Shown: piece by piece, positions 11,791 through 25,327 of the stretch
Position numbering within the stretch: position 1 is the first letter of the stretch
How the letters are laid out: each line of letters opens with the position of its first letter
NCBI GenBank assembly: GCA_027625915.1
Contig: JANTQA010000047.1
Location: 7,874,001 to 7,938,000 of the forward strand
Direction of reading: 5' to 3'
Origin: Anaeramoeba flamelloides
Lineage: Eukaryota; Metamonada; Anaeramoebidae
Length of the DNA stretch: 64,000 nt
Notes under the pieces: generated by a model
The model's database searches: none
Seen by the model: the letters and a program-made list of their open reading frames with translations, nothing else
What the model was told of the DNA's origin: nothing
Position numbers and translations under genes: made by a program

Positions 11791-13000
11791 AAAAGAAATC
11801 ATCAAAGCACTCAATTCTAAAAGGGTGAAATTATTAATTTAAATTGTTTTATGGAATTAAAAAATTCTAAATGTGTAAAACACTTTTAAACCTTTTTTGG
11901 AAAGCTGAATGAAAAATTTGTTACTTTTTTTTTTTTTTTTTTTATTATTTATGGGAGGAGTTATTAACCCCTCTTGTGTTTCTGAATTCCCAAATAAAAA
12001 TTTAGGAATTTTATTAAAGACTCATAAATAATTTTATACCCACTAATGCTAATAAACTTGATGATTTTTTTTTGTAATATTAGAAATATTATTATTTTTT
12101 AATCTATTAGATATATTATTTTTTTTAAATTAGATATCCAGATTATTTCCATTATTTTCACAGGCTGAGCAATTCCATAGAAAAGGATCCAAATCTCCAA
12201 TGATATCTAAATTATTTAAATTTTTTAAATATCTCACAATATTGTGATTTATAAATTTTGTTCCTTTTATTTTGCAACAAAATTAATTTTCCGAAATGTG
12301 TTAATTTTTTTTATACGTTTGGACCATTTTTCTCATTTTTTTAACATTCAAAATTTTACACATTTCTGAATTATTTAATAAAAATTATTTTCTTTGAAAG
12401 TAGAAAGAAATATTATTGTCTATGATGGAAATTGTAAAAAAATTACTATGTAAATAAAACCTCTAAGTCTTGGTTTTAGCACAGTATAAACCATCTACCT
12501 TATTTCAATAAATTAACAAGAATTTTTTGCATTTTTTAAAAAATATATTTTTTTGATTCAAAGAACAGAACAAATCTATTTTTTCTAGGGATTAAATAAA
12601 AAAATCTGAGAAAAGGGACCAAAGAATCGAATTAAAAATTCTCCTGAAATACTTTTTTAAAACCTGGAAAATTCAACTTATAATCTAAAGAAATACTTTT
12701 TAATTTGATTATTTATAATCAATAATTAATGATTAAATCTTAATTTTTTCAGTGAGTCAGAAACAACCCAAAGACTTAAATTAATCAATAAACTTTATTA
12801 TTATTTCTCAATTTTTTCAATAGGATTTTCAAAAAAAAATAAACCAATTCAAATTAATAATTCTAAACATTAAAAAATAATAGATATTCAAATATTTGAT
12901 TTTAAATTAAATTGTGCCCTGTTTATACTCTTAATTTTTTAAAAAGAATATCACCTAGTCTTTTAAATTTCAAGAAATTTAGTAAATATTTTGGATATAG

Positions 13001-13458
13001 TGATCAAAATAATGTGTGCATAACTACGATCATCGGTGTTTGAAAATAAAAAAAAACCCTTTTTTTTTGTTATTGGAGACCTATACATCAACCGATGAAG
13101 GAAACCTACAATAAACACTAATTAAATATGGTATTGGTTTTTTAATTTCCTATTTTTTAAAAAGAAAATTTTCATTTTAAATAAAGGTTTAAAATGGAAA
13201 ATCTCTAAAAAAATCAAATTAAATTTTTTTTGATAAATTTATTCACCTTCAAAAAAACAAAAAAAAAAACTAAAGAACGGGAAAATTTTGAACTAATAGT
13301 ATTCCTAATTTAAATTCTACTGAAAATATCAAGGGGCATACTTTCAAAATTGATTTGAACTTAGGTATAGAATTGTGTGGTAAATCGAATGTTAACTTGT
13401 AACAAGAAGAAAAAATAACAATGGATTATAGTTGTTTGGGATCACATTATTTTGATCA
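13001..13458. mobile_element. Family G element, copy 2
   Basis: 458 bp, TGATCAAAATAATGTGTGC to ATCACATTATTTTGATCA. Shares ACTTTCAAAATTGATTTGAAC with copy 8929-9392 and the TATGGTATTGGTTTTTTAATT region with copy 37858-38332. Confidence 0.75.
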
Positions 13459-13730
13459 CAGTAGATATCTTATATTTTTGAAATATCATACAAACAAAAA
13501 AAAACTTGATTGCTATTAAGATTCACATAGAACGGTCAAAGTAAATCATTATTTCCAACACCTTTAAAATTCTACAACTCTAGAGAATTTAATTTAGCTT
13601 ACTAGTGGAGTTTTTGAAAATAGACTTTTGAGAAAAAACAAGTATTTTTATAAGGATGTATTTGGAATTGTACCCATATAAAGAAGTACAAATTTAGGAT
13701 TTGCTCCATCTGAACAATAAATATTAATAA

Positions 13731-13734
<4 letters not shown>

Positions 13735-13770
<36 letters not shown>
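13735..13770. repeat. (AT)n microsatellite
   Basis: Uninterrupted TA/AT dinucleotide run of about 35 bases in the spacer before CRM1. Confidence 0.9.
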
Positions 13771-13771
<1 letters not shown>

Positions 13772-14776
13772 AATTCTATTTGGATTTGGTTGAACAAATT
13801 CTTTTTAAGATAAATTTCTTCCTCTACTATTAATAATTGCTGTTTAGTTTATTTTTTTATTATGGATTCCCAAATTTCTATTTATTCCCCAAGTGACCCC
13901 CTTTCATTTAACAACACAGCCAAAAACCACAAGCCACATTGAATATATTGGCAAATTTACTCTTGCTTCTGAAAATACTCCGAAACTAACTCTTTTTTAA
14001 AAAACAGAAATATATCTAAAAACAATTTCAAAATTAATTATTATTTGTTGTTTTATTAACTTTCGAACATTAGAGACAACTTGAATTTTACAATTTTTAC
14101 TAATATCTCTAAGGCTTGAGGCAACTGAAATTTTCAATAAACAACCATTGGGTGATCCCAAATTAAACCAAACTGTTAATATGAATGTTTGGATAAAATA
14201 TTTTGAAAAGGCACAAGAGTGAAAAATTTTTTTAAAACCAATTCAAGTTAAATTTTTAAGAAATTCTTCAACTTGTTGAAAAATATTCCCAAAAACTGGT
14301 GATCACTTTTTTAAAAGACTTGTTTTAAAAAAATGTTTTATAGATTTTTCTCGTCCTTTACAATGATAATTTTTGCCAAGTTAAAAAAAATTATCTGATA
14401 AATTTTCAAAGTGTCCAAATCGAGCTCTCTGTCAGAATTAATTCTTGAAATATTTTCGTTAATTTGTAATTCTCTTGACCAAGTGTCATAATAAGAAAAT
14501 TGGTATCTTCAAGTTTTTTTGATTAACAAACGAAAAATACAGAAAAAGTTTGAATCTTCTACTTCAACTTTTCCAGAACATTTAAAGTAAAAAATAAAAA
14601 CACCAATTTTTGCTTTTAATTATGAATAAGATTGTTACAAATAACTGTTTTGAGACAATTTGAAAATTTATATTTCAAAAAATCAAACTTTACTGTCAAT
14701 CATCAAAACCCAAATAAAGTTTCAAAATCGTCATTTTTCATATTTTTCTTTCAAAAATTTTTTCTGGTTACTAATT

Positions 14777-17700
14777 ATGGCAGAAAAACTTCTGGATTTC
14801 ACAACAAAAGAGTTTGATGTAGAATTTTTAGATAAAGTAGTGAACTCTTTTTTTCATGGAAATTATGAAGAAGTAAGCATACCTTTCAAATATTCTTTTC
14901 AAATAACAAAACAACATCAAAAAAAAAAAAAAACATAATGAAACAAAAGAAAATTTTTTTCATGTTTTTGTCATTTAACATTTTTTTTTTAATTTTTTTT
15001 TATTTTTATTTTGAGACCCTGATTGTGTTTCCTTTCAACACAAAACCCCATTAAAACTCGGTTTACGTTTTGAAGACAATACCCATCAATCTTTCTTGAA
15101 GAAAGAATTGCTTATTTTGAATTTTTTTAATAAACAAATTTTTCTTTTCAAATGAATTCAAAAATCGTTTTGATAAAAAAAGCCTCTTATTATTTTTGAG
15201 TGGTTTTTATTCATTCTTTTTTTTTTTTTGATTCAAAAAATGAACTCAAATTCATTTGGTGGCTTACTTTTCTTTGTTTTTTGCGCTTTAACACCAAAGA
15301 AAAAAAAAAAAAAAAAAATTATAAATAGAGATCAAGTATTATTGTTTTTGAACATTTCGTTCTTTGTCTTGAATCAATTCAAAGAAGCCCATCAAAAAAA
15401 AACAGACTGATTGTGATCTCAGAGTTATACCAATTTTTATTCCTAAATTTTTCCTTCAACTTTTCGATTTTTTTTTTTTTTTTTTTTTTTCTTTTAATAT
15501 TATGAATTCTTAGCAAACTATGGCGAACGAAATTTTATCAGAATTTCAAAACCACCCAGAGTCTTGGCATCGGGTTGACACAATTCTCGAAAATAGTAAA
15601 AGCCAAAATACAAAATTTCTTGCTTTAAAAATTTTAGAAAATGCAATTAAATTTCGATGGAAATCAATCCTAAAAGAACAAAGAGAGGCGATCAAAGATT
15701 ATGTTTTAAGTGTTGTGGTTCTAACTTCCAAAGATGAGGTCTTATTCCGCGAAAATAGTCTCTTGCTTCAACGTTTAAATGGGATACTTGTAGAGGTAAA
15801 AACTTTATAATTTTTTAAAATCTTTTTGCTTTATTATTGCTTTTTTGCTTCAACTTGAAGATTTTTTTACAACTGGAACCTAGATCAACCAATTTTCAAA
15901 TTTTGTATGTTATATCGTCAGTTCTTTAAAATTATTTTGTTTTTTACTGAAAAGACTTCAGAAAAACGAACACTAAAACAAACAAATGCAATCACATCCA
16001 TTTTCAAAAAGCGAAAAAGTTCAAGTTTTACAAAGTCCTGATAAAATGGTTTCACAATTCAAATAGAACAGATTTTTGACGAACCATTTCAACTAGCCGT
16101 TTTCGCATTTTGAAAATGTCTTTTTTAATATTGATAGAGAAAAAAAATATTTAAAAAATTCTAGGATTCAATTATCTTTTAAATGGAGACCAATTGATAA
16201 AAGTATTTTTTAATCATTAAAAAAAAAAGGAAAGGAAAAAGATAAAGTTAAAGAAAAAGAAAAAGAAAAAGAAAAAGAAAAGGAAAAAGAAAGAGAAAAA
16301 AGATAAAGGTAATGACAAAGAAAAATAAAAAGAAAAAAGAAAAGAATAAAATTAATAGAAAATGGAACAACATAAAAAAAAAAGAAAATTCATTAAAAAT
16401 GGATAATGACTATAATAAAAAAGTTCTGGAATGATTGAAAATTTCTGATTTTGATCTCAGATAATATTCAAACAAAATAAATTTCAAAATTTACAACTTT
16501 TTCAAAATCTGACATGTCTCATCACCAAATCATGTATTACAAAAAAGTTCAAAAACCAACCAGACCTTTTGATCCTTTTTCTTATGACATTTACAACATA
16601 CCTTTTTAAGTGTTCAAATTATATCACCTATTTACAATTATTTGAATGTTCTACAAATAAAACAAGATTATTCTATTTAATGAAATTAAAAAATTTCAGA
16701 TAAATAATTCAGTATGATCCGAATTTTATGTTCACTGAGAATTGAAATACAATATATTAGCCAATAAAAACAATTTAAAAGTTAGTGAATTAAAGGAAAT
16801 TCAAAGTATTGCAATTTTGAGGATTTTATTGAATATAAAAAAAAACATTTATTGATCCAAAAATTTTTAAAAACTTTTCAAACAAAAAACATGCTAAAAA
16901 TTAAAATCAAATTTTGTTTACCTCTTGTCTGACTTACTTTCCACTTTATCTGAAAACATGCTTATATTATTGCACAAAACTCTATTATATTTCAACACGG
17001 AAGTGAAAAGTTTAAGTGAATCAAGATGATTTTGATTTTTGAAACTTTTCAAGGAATATTACAAATTTGGATTATGAGAAAATTGTTTTTACCAAAATGA
17101 CAAATTTTCTTAAAAAAAAAATTAAAATTTAACTTTTAACAAGATTTCTTGACTCAACATTCTTTAAAGTAAATAAATATATTGTTAGTCATAAAAGTAA
17201 TATTCCACTGACCATAAAATTCGGATACTCCTTGAAAAATGGACAATTTTTAATACAGCCAGCTCAACTTTTAAGGCACAAACTTTTGAACGAAATTTAA
17301 GGAACAAAAAATTATCCCAAATTAAGGTACAAAAAAAATACAAATTAAAGTAAAACAATTTGTGTAAAAAAAAAATCCAAATTTTGTGCCTTAATTTGAG
17401 ATTTTTTTTTGTTCCTTAAATTTCGATCAAAAGTTTGTGCCTTAAAAGTGGAACTGGCTATATTTATTTATTTTTGTTTCAACAAAGATCAATAATTTCT
17501 TAATGAGATCATTAGCACATTTTGAACATATTATGAAATTAAAGAACATAAATATAGATTCATATTAAAAGATAGACTCTCTCGGCTATAAACGAAACTG
17601 GTTGTTTGAATTGGAAAAATTTTTATAAGATTAAGAAAATGTAAAAACATTTACTCATATACTTTGGAAAATTTATTGCAAACACTTAGATTGAAAAACT

Positions 17701-20700
17701 TTATGACAGCAACTATATCACTTCAAACTAATTTTTTTATCAAGTTAAATGATATGAATTATTTGTAATTTTCAAATACAAATGAAACAAAACAAATATA
17801 TATATATAATTTTTGTTTTAATCCTTTAAAAAATTTCTAAATTTAAGTTTATGAATTCAGGAAGTGTCATAGAGTGCTGTTAAGTACCGTCAAGTACCGA
17901 GTTTTTTTTGAATTTTCTTTTCATTTCTAAAATTAAAAAAAAAACCTAACGATAAATAAGAGGAATTAATATTTCCTCCCTTAAATAAAAAAAAAATGAA
18001 AAATTGATTGATTGATTTATTTTAAAAGGTATAACTAATTGGAAAGGTAACGATTATTTATCATTTGCACTATCCTATAATACAAAAAAATAACAATGTT
18101 CAATCAAAATAAAAAAATTAGTGTTAAAAATTTTGGAGTGTCTTTAACAGAAAAATGCAAGCTATTTCCAAAAAAGTGTGGCAAATTTATTTGAAAAAAT
18201 CTTTATTAAACTTAATTCTAATATTATATTCAAATCTCCAAAATTCTTATTTGTCATTAATTAATTCTTCATAATAATTCAATTTGTAAAGAATTACCTT
18301 CATTAAAAAAGATATAAAAGTATCTTATCTCAATTTTATAATATAATTTTTTACCTATGAAAATTGGTGTTAAATTTTTTCTTTTTTATCGTAAAAAATT
18401 TTTTTAAAAAGATGTTTAATCTGGATAAAATTTTCTCAGAGAAGTAAAAACTTATAACTGTATATTATTGTTTAAAAATCGTTAGTGTACTTACCGTATT
18501 AATTGCTTTTTTTAGATTGAAATTGGCTGTAAATCATTTTCTACAAAAAAAAAGTGAGTTTTTTTTTTTCATTTTTTGGAAATATTTTAAAATACACATA
18601 TTTTTTAAAATGAATACAATCACCCTGATTCAATCACTATTATATTTATCGTAATTTTATAAAGTCAATTTACAAATAGAACGACGACAAAAGAAAATAT
18701 TTTTTGAAATATAAAAAAAATTTACCACTTTTTTGGAAATACCTAATTTTGCAAAAATCAAAAAAATTGTAAAATTAAAATAAATGTTAAAAATGCTTTA
18801 TTTACTTCAATATTAACATAAGATTTTTCATTTGGAATCTTTAAAAATCCGCGTTATGATTTAAAATGAAAATAATAACAATATATTTTTCAAAATTAAC
18901 AAAAGAACAATTTTTTTTATTTTTTTGATTTGAATTTAAAATTATTTTTTATAAAAAAACTTTTGAAACAAAAAAAAAAAAAAAAATACAAATATTTTAT
19001 GAGAATCTAATTGAATTTAAAATAATACTTTGGTCAACATTAAATGACCACTTGTAATATTATTAAAAGTAAAATTTCAAAATCGAATAAATGAATTATT
19101 TTTTTTTTTGTGTAAATTAAAAGATGAAAAAAAAACAAAAACGATTTCTAATCAATTGTTGTATTTTCTTCCAAAAAAGGAAAATTTTTTATTACAATTT
19201 TCCAAAATACAGACATTTCAAGTCTACCATAATATTTTTATGAAACAAGTTTAATATTTTAATTCAATTTTTTTCAATCATAATAAGAAAGTTGATATTC
19301 TTAAAAAAAAATTGAACCAAAATATGAAACTTGTTTCATAGAGATCTTTATGGTAGCCTTTGAAAGACTGTATTCTCTCATCATACTTTGAAGAAAAAAC
19401 ACAAAACCTTTACAAATGAATTAAAAAGGACAATTGACCAATTCATTTGGCTCTTCCTTATTGGAATTTTGAGATAAAATTCAAAATTTTTATCATTATA
19501 ATTTAACAATATATTTTTTTCAATCTCTCTTTATTAAACTTAAATAATATTTACACAACATCGTAAATGAAATTATTTATTATACTTTCAACAAATATTA
19601 AAAAAAAAAAACAATTTCTTTTTCTTTATATTATATAATAATAATTGTTCAAATTTTTTTGATTTAAACTTATAGATTCTTAAGCACGAATGGCCACACA
19701 ATTGGAAGGATTTCATTCCAAATATCATTTCAAGCAGTGAAACTAGTGAAACAGTTTGCGAGAATAGTATGGTATTATTGAGATTATTATCTGAAGAAAT
19801 TTTTGAATTTAGTGAAGGTAATATGGTGCAGTCAAAAATCTCTGATTTAAAAGAGAATTTAAATCAAGAGTTTTCTGAGATTTGGAAACTTTTTGAAGCA
19901 ATTTTCCAAAATAGTCAAAGTGTCACTCTAATTAATTCCTCTTTAAGAACACTTCATGTTTTTCTTTCTTGGGTACCAATTGGCTATATTTTAGAAACTC
20001 AAATTATCGAATATCTTTCTAAAAAAGTAATCATTTTTTATTCCTTTTTCTAGAATATTATAAAATAACTATTTTTCATTATTTACAAATAATTAAATCA
20101 CATATTAATTTTTTTATTTTGAATTTTTTACCTTTATTTGAAAAAATAAAAAACAAAAATTAAAAAATCAAAATAATAAATATAATGAAAAAAATTACCA
20201 TTTCAAAAAAAAATTATGATAATAAAAACAAATAAATAAATTTTTATCAAAAATAAAAATAATAATAACAAAAAAAATAACAACAAAAAAACAAAACATA
20301 AATTTAAAAAAAAAAAAAATTAACAAAAAAAAAAATAGTATTTATCAAATATTGAAACATTAAATTATTCATTGAAATGTTTAATTGAAATTGCATCGAT
20401 TGAGCCTGAAGAAGGGCAATATGATCAAAGACTTGTATTTTTATTTACACAAACAATGGACACGATCGCACAATATATAAAATCTGAACTTGAAGTTGAA
20501 AATTATTATGAAAAAGGGAATGATGATGATCGAGAATTTATTCAAAATATTTCACTATTCATTACCATTTTTTTAAGGAACCATTTACAAATTGTTGAAA
20601 AGGAAAAATTACTTGACGGAATTGTAACGTCATTGAAAATTCTAATTGGCGTATCCACTGTCAACAATATTGAGATTTTCAAAATCTGTTTAGATTTTTG

Positions 20701-22873
20701 GTATTTTTTATCCAAGAATTTGTTTGACGAAAAGATTAATAGTGTTTCAATTATCAACACATCTTCATTAGATTTGGGAATGAAATTTGGGAGCGGCAAC
20801 AATAATAATAGTATGAACAACAATAATAATAATCGATCGGAAAGAATGAATGCCTACTCTGAGGTATTACCGGATGTAAGGAGATTGCTAATCGAAAAAA
20901 TGGCCAAGCCAGAGGAAATCCTCATCATTGAAAACGAACTTGGGGAATTGATCCGAGAAAGACAAAAGGACACAAGTAACATTATTTTGTATAAGAAGAT
21001 GAGCAAAACGCTAATTACCTTAACGCATTTAGATCATAAGAACATGGAGCAGATCATGCTCGAAAGGTTATTAAATGAAATTCGTAATCCAGATTGGAAA
21101 TGGTCACGACTCAATACTGTGTGTTGGGCGATCGGCTCCATTAACGGATCGATGACCGAAAAGCAAGAAAAGAGATTTCTGATCATCGCATTAAAGGAAT
21201 TGCTTGACATGTGCGAAAACAAAAATGGCAAAGATAACAAGGCAGTTATTGCATCCAACATTATGTACATTGTCGGCCAGTATCCAAGGTTCTTAAGGAA
21301 CCATTGGAACTTTTTAAAAACTGTGTTAAATAAATTATTTGAGTTTATGGAGGAAACGCACCCCGGAGTACAGGACATGGCATGCGACACCTTTTTAAAA
21401 ATCACACACAATTGCAAAAAGCAATTTGTGAAGAAACACAAAAACCAAAATTCCCTCTTTGTTGAGGAAATCATCCAAAGGATGCCAGATATTACAAAGT
21501 TATTACAATTAAGACAAAAGCAAGTCTTTTACGAGACCATGGGGGAAATGATCCATGTCGCCAATTATGGAATACAAGAGGAATTAATTGCAAGATTAAT
21601 GGTAACGGCAAACGATCGATGGAAACAAATTATTGAAATTGCAGGCACCAATATTATGTCCTTGAAAAAGCCAGACATCTGTAGAGAATTGGTTTTCGTT
21701 TTAAGAGTTAATACAAGAGTGGTATCAACGGTTGGTGTAGCCTTTCAAAAGCAATTGTCACTCCATTACCAGGAAATGATCGACCTATATAGTACATATT
21801 CCAAATTAATTTTCGAATATATTGAAGAGCGTGGCGCCTTAGTTGCTAAAAGCGAGATCATACGCAATATGAGGCATGTGAAATCACAAATAATAATCCT
21901 ATTGCAAACATTTATTTCCAAATATGACGGGAATGATAAATTCCTATTAGACGACTTAATTCCTCCCTTTTTGGAACTGATATTAGACGATTATAAAAAT
22001 AATATCCCCGAAGCCAAGGAGGCATCCATATTGTCACTGATAACAACAATAGTGGCCAAATTGAAGCACCAGGTTTCAGAAAGTATCCCCCTTGTTTTTG
22101 ATTCCATTTTTGAATGCACCTTATTAATGATCCGTGAAAACTTTGAAGATTATCCTGACCACCGTTTAAATTTCTTTAAACTGATACGAGAAATAAATAG
22201 ATCATGCTTTGTATCAATGTTTTTGCTAGACACAGACAGATTTAAATTGATCGTGGACTGTATAGCTTGGGCCTTCAAGCACACAGAAAGGAACATGTCC
22301 GAAACCGGGCTATACACAACAGAGGAATTGCTAAATAACATTAATTCAAACGAAAACATTTTAAATGATTTCTATTCTGGATACTATCTTATACTTTTGA
22401 CAGACATATTCTCAATATTAACAGACACCCTGCATAAATCAGGATTCCAAATACAATACAAAATCTTAAGAACGATGTTCGTATTAGTCAAAACCGAAAA
22501 AATTACAATATATTTGGACGATAATAATTCATTCACTCACAAGGATAATAGTAATTTAATCTTGAATAGTATAACAGAATTGTTCTTAGAATCCTTTAAC
22601 AATCTTACCGAAAACCAAATTCATGATTTTGTTAAACAATTATTTAACAACTGCGAAAACCCAGATAAATTTAAAACCATTTTAAGAGATTTCCTCGTAA
22701 TAATGAAAGAATTTTCAGGTGATGATAACAGTGATCTTTATTCAGAAGAGAAAAATCTTGAATTAAAACAACTAGAAAGCCTTGAAATTGAAAAACAATT
22801 ATTGGGACTAAAGATTCAACAAAAAGAAGATAACTTAGACCCAGAATTACAAAAAGATCTTGATTTTTTTTAA
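14777..22873 (+). CDS. XPO1: Exportin-1 / CRM1 nuclear export receptor
   Basis: Karyopherin-beta exporter that carries leucine-rich-NES cargo with Ran-GTP through nuclear pores. Exons are 14777-14872, 15514-15795, 19676-20026 and 20339-22873, all joined in phase 0, giving 1087 residues (human XPO1 is 1071). The joins rebuild the conserved sequence: HGNYEE|QTMANEILSEFQ, GILVE|ILKHEWPHNWKDF, and YLSKK|YLSNIETLNYSLKC. Exon 2 carries the importin-beta N-terminal (Ran-binding) region. Exon 4 carries the HEAT repeats, with KGKDNKA-type sequence NGKDNKAVIASNIMYIVGQ and GVQDMACDTF almost identical to human. Cys535 (codon 21212-21214, LLDMCENK) matches the human Cys528 that leptomycin B attacks. There is a lineage-specific poly-Asn insert near residues 395-405 and an acidic C-terminal helix ending in DLDFF. 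Introns are 641, 3880 and 312 bp; the second holds an inverted-repeat element. Confidence 0.97.
15796..19675 (+). other. CRM1 intron 2, 3.9 kb
   Basis: Intron from donor GTAAAA at 15796 to acceptor TTATAG ending at 19675. It is an order of magnitude longer than the other short introns in the window. It holds a purine run of AAAAGA/GAAAAA repeats (about 16220-16340), a near-perfect 205 bp palindrome (17255-17462, family F), a short direct repeat of AAGTACCG near 17883-17898, and an inverted pair around 19220 and 19330 (CATAATATTTTTATGAAACAAG with its complement). No exon-like reading frame was found in it. Confidence 0.85.
17255..17462. mobile_element. Family F palindromic element in the CRM1 intron
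   Basis: About 208 bp, a near-perfect hairpin. Left arm AGCTCAACTTTTAAGGCACA ... AACGAAATTTAAGGAAC; right arm the complement ending GTGGAACTGGCTATA. Only a ~30 bp loop is unpaired. The mature exportin mRNA is unaffected. Confidence 0.9.
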
Positions 22874-23293
22874 GCCAGGCAATTAAAAGTATTAAAAAAA
22901 AAAAATTTCTATAAAAACTTTCTTTTAGAATCTTTTTCTTTTTTTTTGATACATTTTGATTATCTTTTTCTTTTTGATTATCTTTTTAAAATTTTTTATT
23001 CTTCTTATTATTGATTTTTGTTGTTAATAATAATAGAGTCTGAAATTTCTTAAAATTCTTAAAAAATCATGAAATAAATTAAACACAAAATTTTTTTCTT
23101 AATCTTTTTTTTGTTTTTTAGAGAGATGAATTTCTTTATAAATAAATACGTCACCAAGATAATCTCTCTTTAAAAATTTTTAATAATAAATAAAAAAAAA
23201 AAAAAGTTAATTTTTTTTTTTCTTTTTTTGAATTCTTTATGAAGAGATATTTTTTGGTAAAAACTGGAATTAAAAGAAAATAAAATAAACTCT

Positions 23294-23650
23294 ATTTCAA
23301 AAATTGTGACTTAGCTGAAATAATAAATTGAAAAAACTATAATATAAATCCTTGAGTGTTTAATAACAGCTAATAATTAAATCTGATTTGTGATTCACTT
23401 TTAAACCATTCGAAATATATAAAAACCTGATATTTAAAAATTTAATCAAAAATAAAATCAAAAACATCAAAAAAAAGAGAGTCACAATTTTTGAAATAAA
23501 CATTAGCGATTTTTTTATGACTGAACTTGTTCACTGAAAAAAGGTTAACAAGAAGTTTTTTGAAAAGTTATATTCAATGAATTTTAAATGACATTTTTCT
23601 AGGTATTATTTGTCTTTTCCAAGATCTTTTTTTTTTCCACTTGATCTTTG
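23294..23650. mobile_element. Family K repeat, copy 2
   Basis: Core ends ATTTCAAAAATTGTGACTT and AGTCACAATTTTTGAAAT (perfect inverted repeat of ~17 bp); same tail as copy 1. Lies just past the CRM1 stop codon. Confidence 0.8.
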
Positions 23651-24867
23651 TAAAAATTAATAAAGAAATCGAAAAAGAGAAAAAGAAAAAGAAAAATCAA
23701 AAAAATAGAAAAAAAAAAAAAAGAAAGAAAAAATAAAAAGAGAAAAATTGAATAGAAATCCAACAAAATTTTTAAAAAGAATAACAAAAGATTAAAAAAA
23801 AAAAAAAAAAAAAAAGAAATAAAAATGCATCAAAAAAAAAAAAAAAAAAGAAATAGAACAATTTACTAAAAAAACAAAAAAGCAAAACAAAATTAACTAA
23901 ATAAGTCAAAAGGATCAGATCCAAAAATTGAAAAATTTTTGGTGGTTAAGAATAAAGGATAAACCCAAAAAGCACTTCCAATTATGTTAAAAAGTGAATC
24001 AACATTTTTGAAAAAATAATTTATAAAAATTATCGATTTTTCGTTCATAATAGATATCCAACTTACAATTTCTTTGTCAAAAAAATATATTAAAAATTAA
24101 AAATTCTATTTTTTTTATTTGATAAACCTCTATTATATTTGATAATATTAAATATAAGTTTATTAGAAATTATTTTTTAATTAACAATAAAGAATGAACT
24201 CTTTTTCAACCAAACGTTATAGTTTTATCACATAAATAGAACATATTCTCTAGGTCCAATTCAGTATTCTTCTTTAAATAAAATTTCAATTTTTAGATCT
24301 GATCCTTTTGACTCATTTCGTTAATTTTGTTTTGCTTTTTTGTTTATTTAGTTAATTATTTTCTTTTCATTTTTTTTACTTTTTTTTTAAAAAAAAACAA
24401 CTTGATAAAAAAAAAATATTGGAAACTCCAAATTAACTTAAAGAAAAGTTGGGTTTGGTATTTTCTTTTAAAATTCAATAGATTTATAATTTAAAAATCT
24501 TATTGTCAACTATATTTATTTTACGAAAGAAATTGAGAAATTTTGCATCAAAAGGTTTCAATGAAAGGGTAGCCAAAAAATATTTTTTTACATTTTAATT
24601 TTTTTCGAAAATGATAGTTTGTTCCAGTATTTCTTTTATGAATCTCAAACTTTCATCTGAAGTTTATTATTTCTCTTTTATTTCTAAACAATCATATGTT
24701 GGTTGATTCTTAATAACAAATTGAATCTTTCATTTTTGGATCGGCCCCTCTTGGAGTGAAAATCAAGTTTCTAATATATTTTTGATATTCAAAATATTAT
24801 GATTATATTTTTACTCAAGTTAGAAAAATAAAATTATAAATAGAAACTGAATCATATATTTGTGTTT

Positions 24868-25327
24868 ACTGTTGAGAGAAAAATGTTGGACAGAGAAAAA
24901 TGGTTGGACACCATTTTTAATTGGGGACATTAGTGAAAATGAAAATCAAATCCTATAAGTAACTAGGTGACTTTTATATAAAGACATGTTTAAAGGTGTT
25001 CCAAGTTCATTAATTTGTGGTGTGTGTAGAATACTCATTTGAATGGTTGATAACTAAAGTAGATCATGCTATTTTAACAAAAATCCAAATTGTAGTAAAG
25101 TTTACTATTAATTCTTAAAATGGTAATTTTTAAACTTGATTTAGATTATAAGAGATAAGGTTTTGAAAAAGTAGAATTACATTAAACGTTATTCTAATAA
25201 GTATATTATTGTTATTTTCTTTAGTTATTTCACAAACGATTGAAATTAAAAATAATTTTCAGTAAGGTTCCCAATTAAAAATGGTTTCCAACCATTTTTC
25301 TGAGTTCAATATTTTTCTCTCAACAGT
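24868..25327. mobile_element. Family B inverted-repeat element, copy 1
   Basis: 460 bp with ~60 bp terminal inverted repeats. The left reads ACTGTTGAGAGAAAAATG, then GAAAAATGGTTGGACACC; the right is its complement with few changes. No coding capacity. An interior motif TAGAATACTC is shared with the copy at 29505-29983. Confidence 0.85.

Larger units (their letters stand above)
10945..14776. other. Spacer between kinase and CRM1
   Basis: A/T-rich. Contains repeats C (11555-11790) and G (13001-13458) and the AT microsatellite. An open frame at 11281-11550 without an ATG start is noted but not called. Confidence 0.55.
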
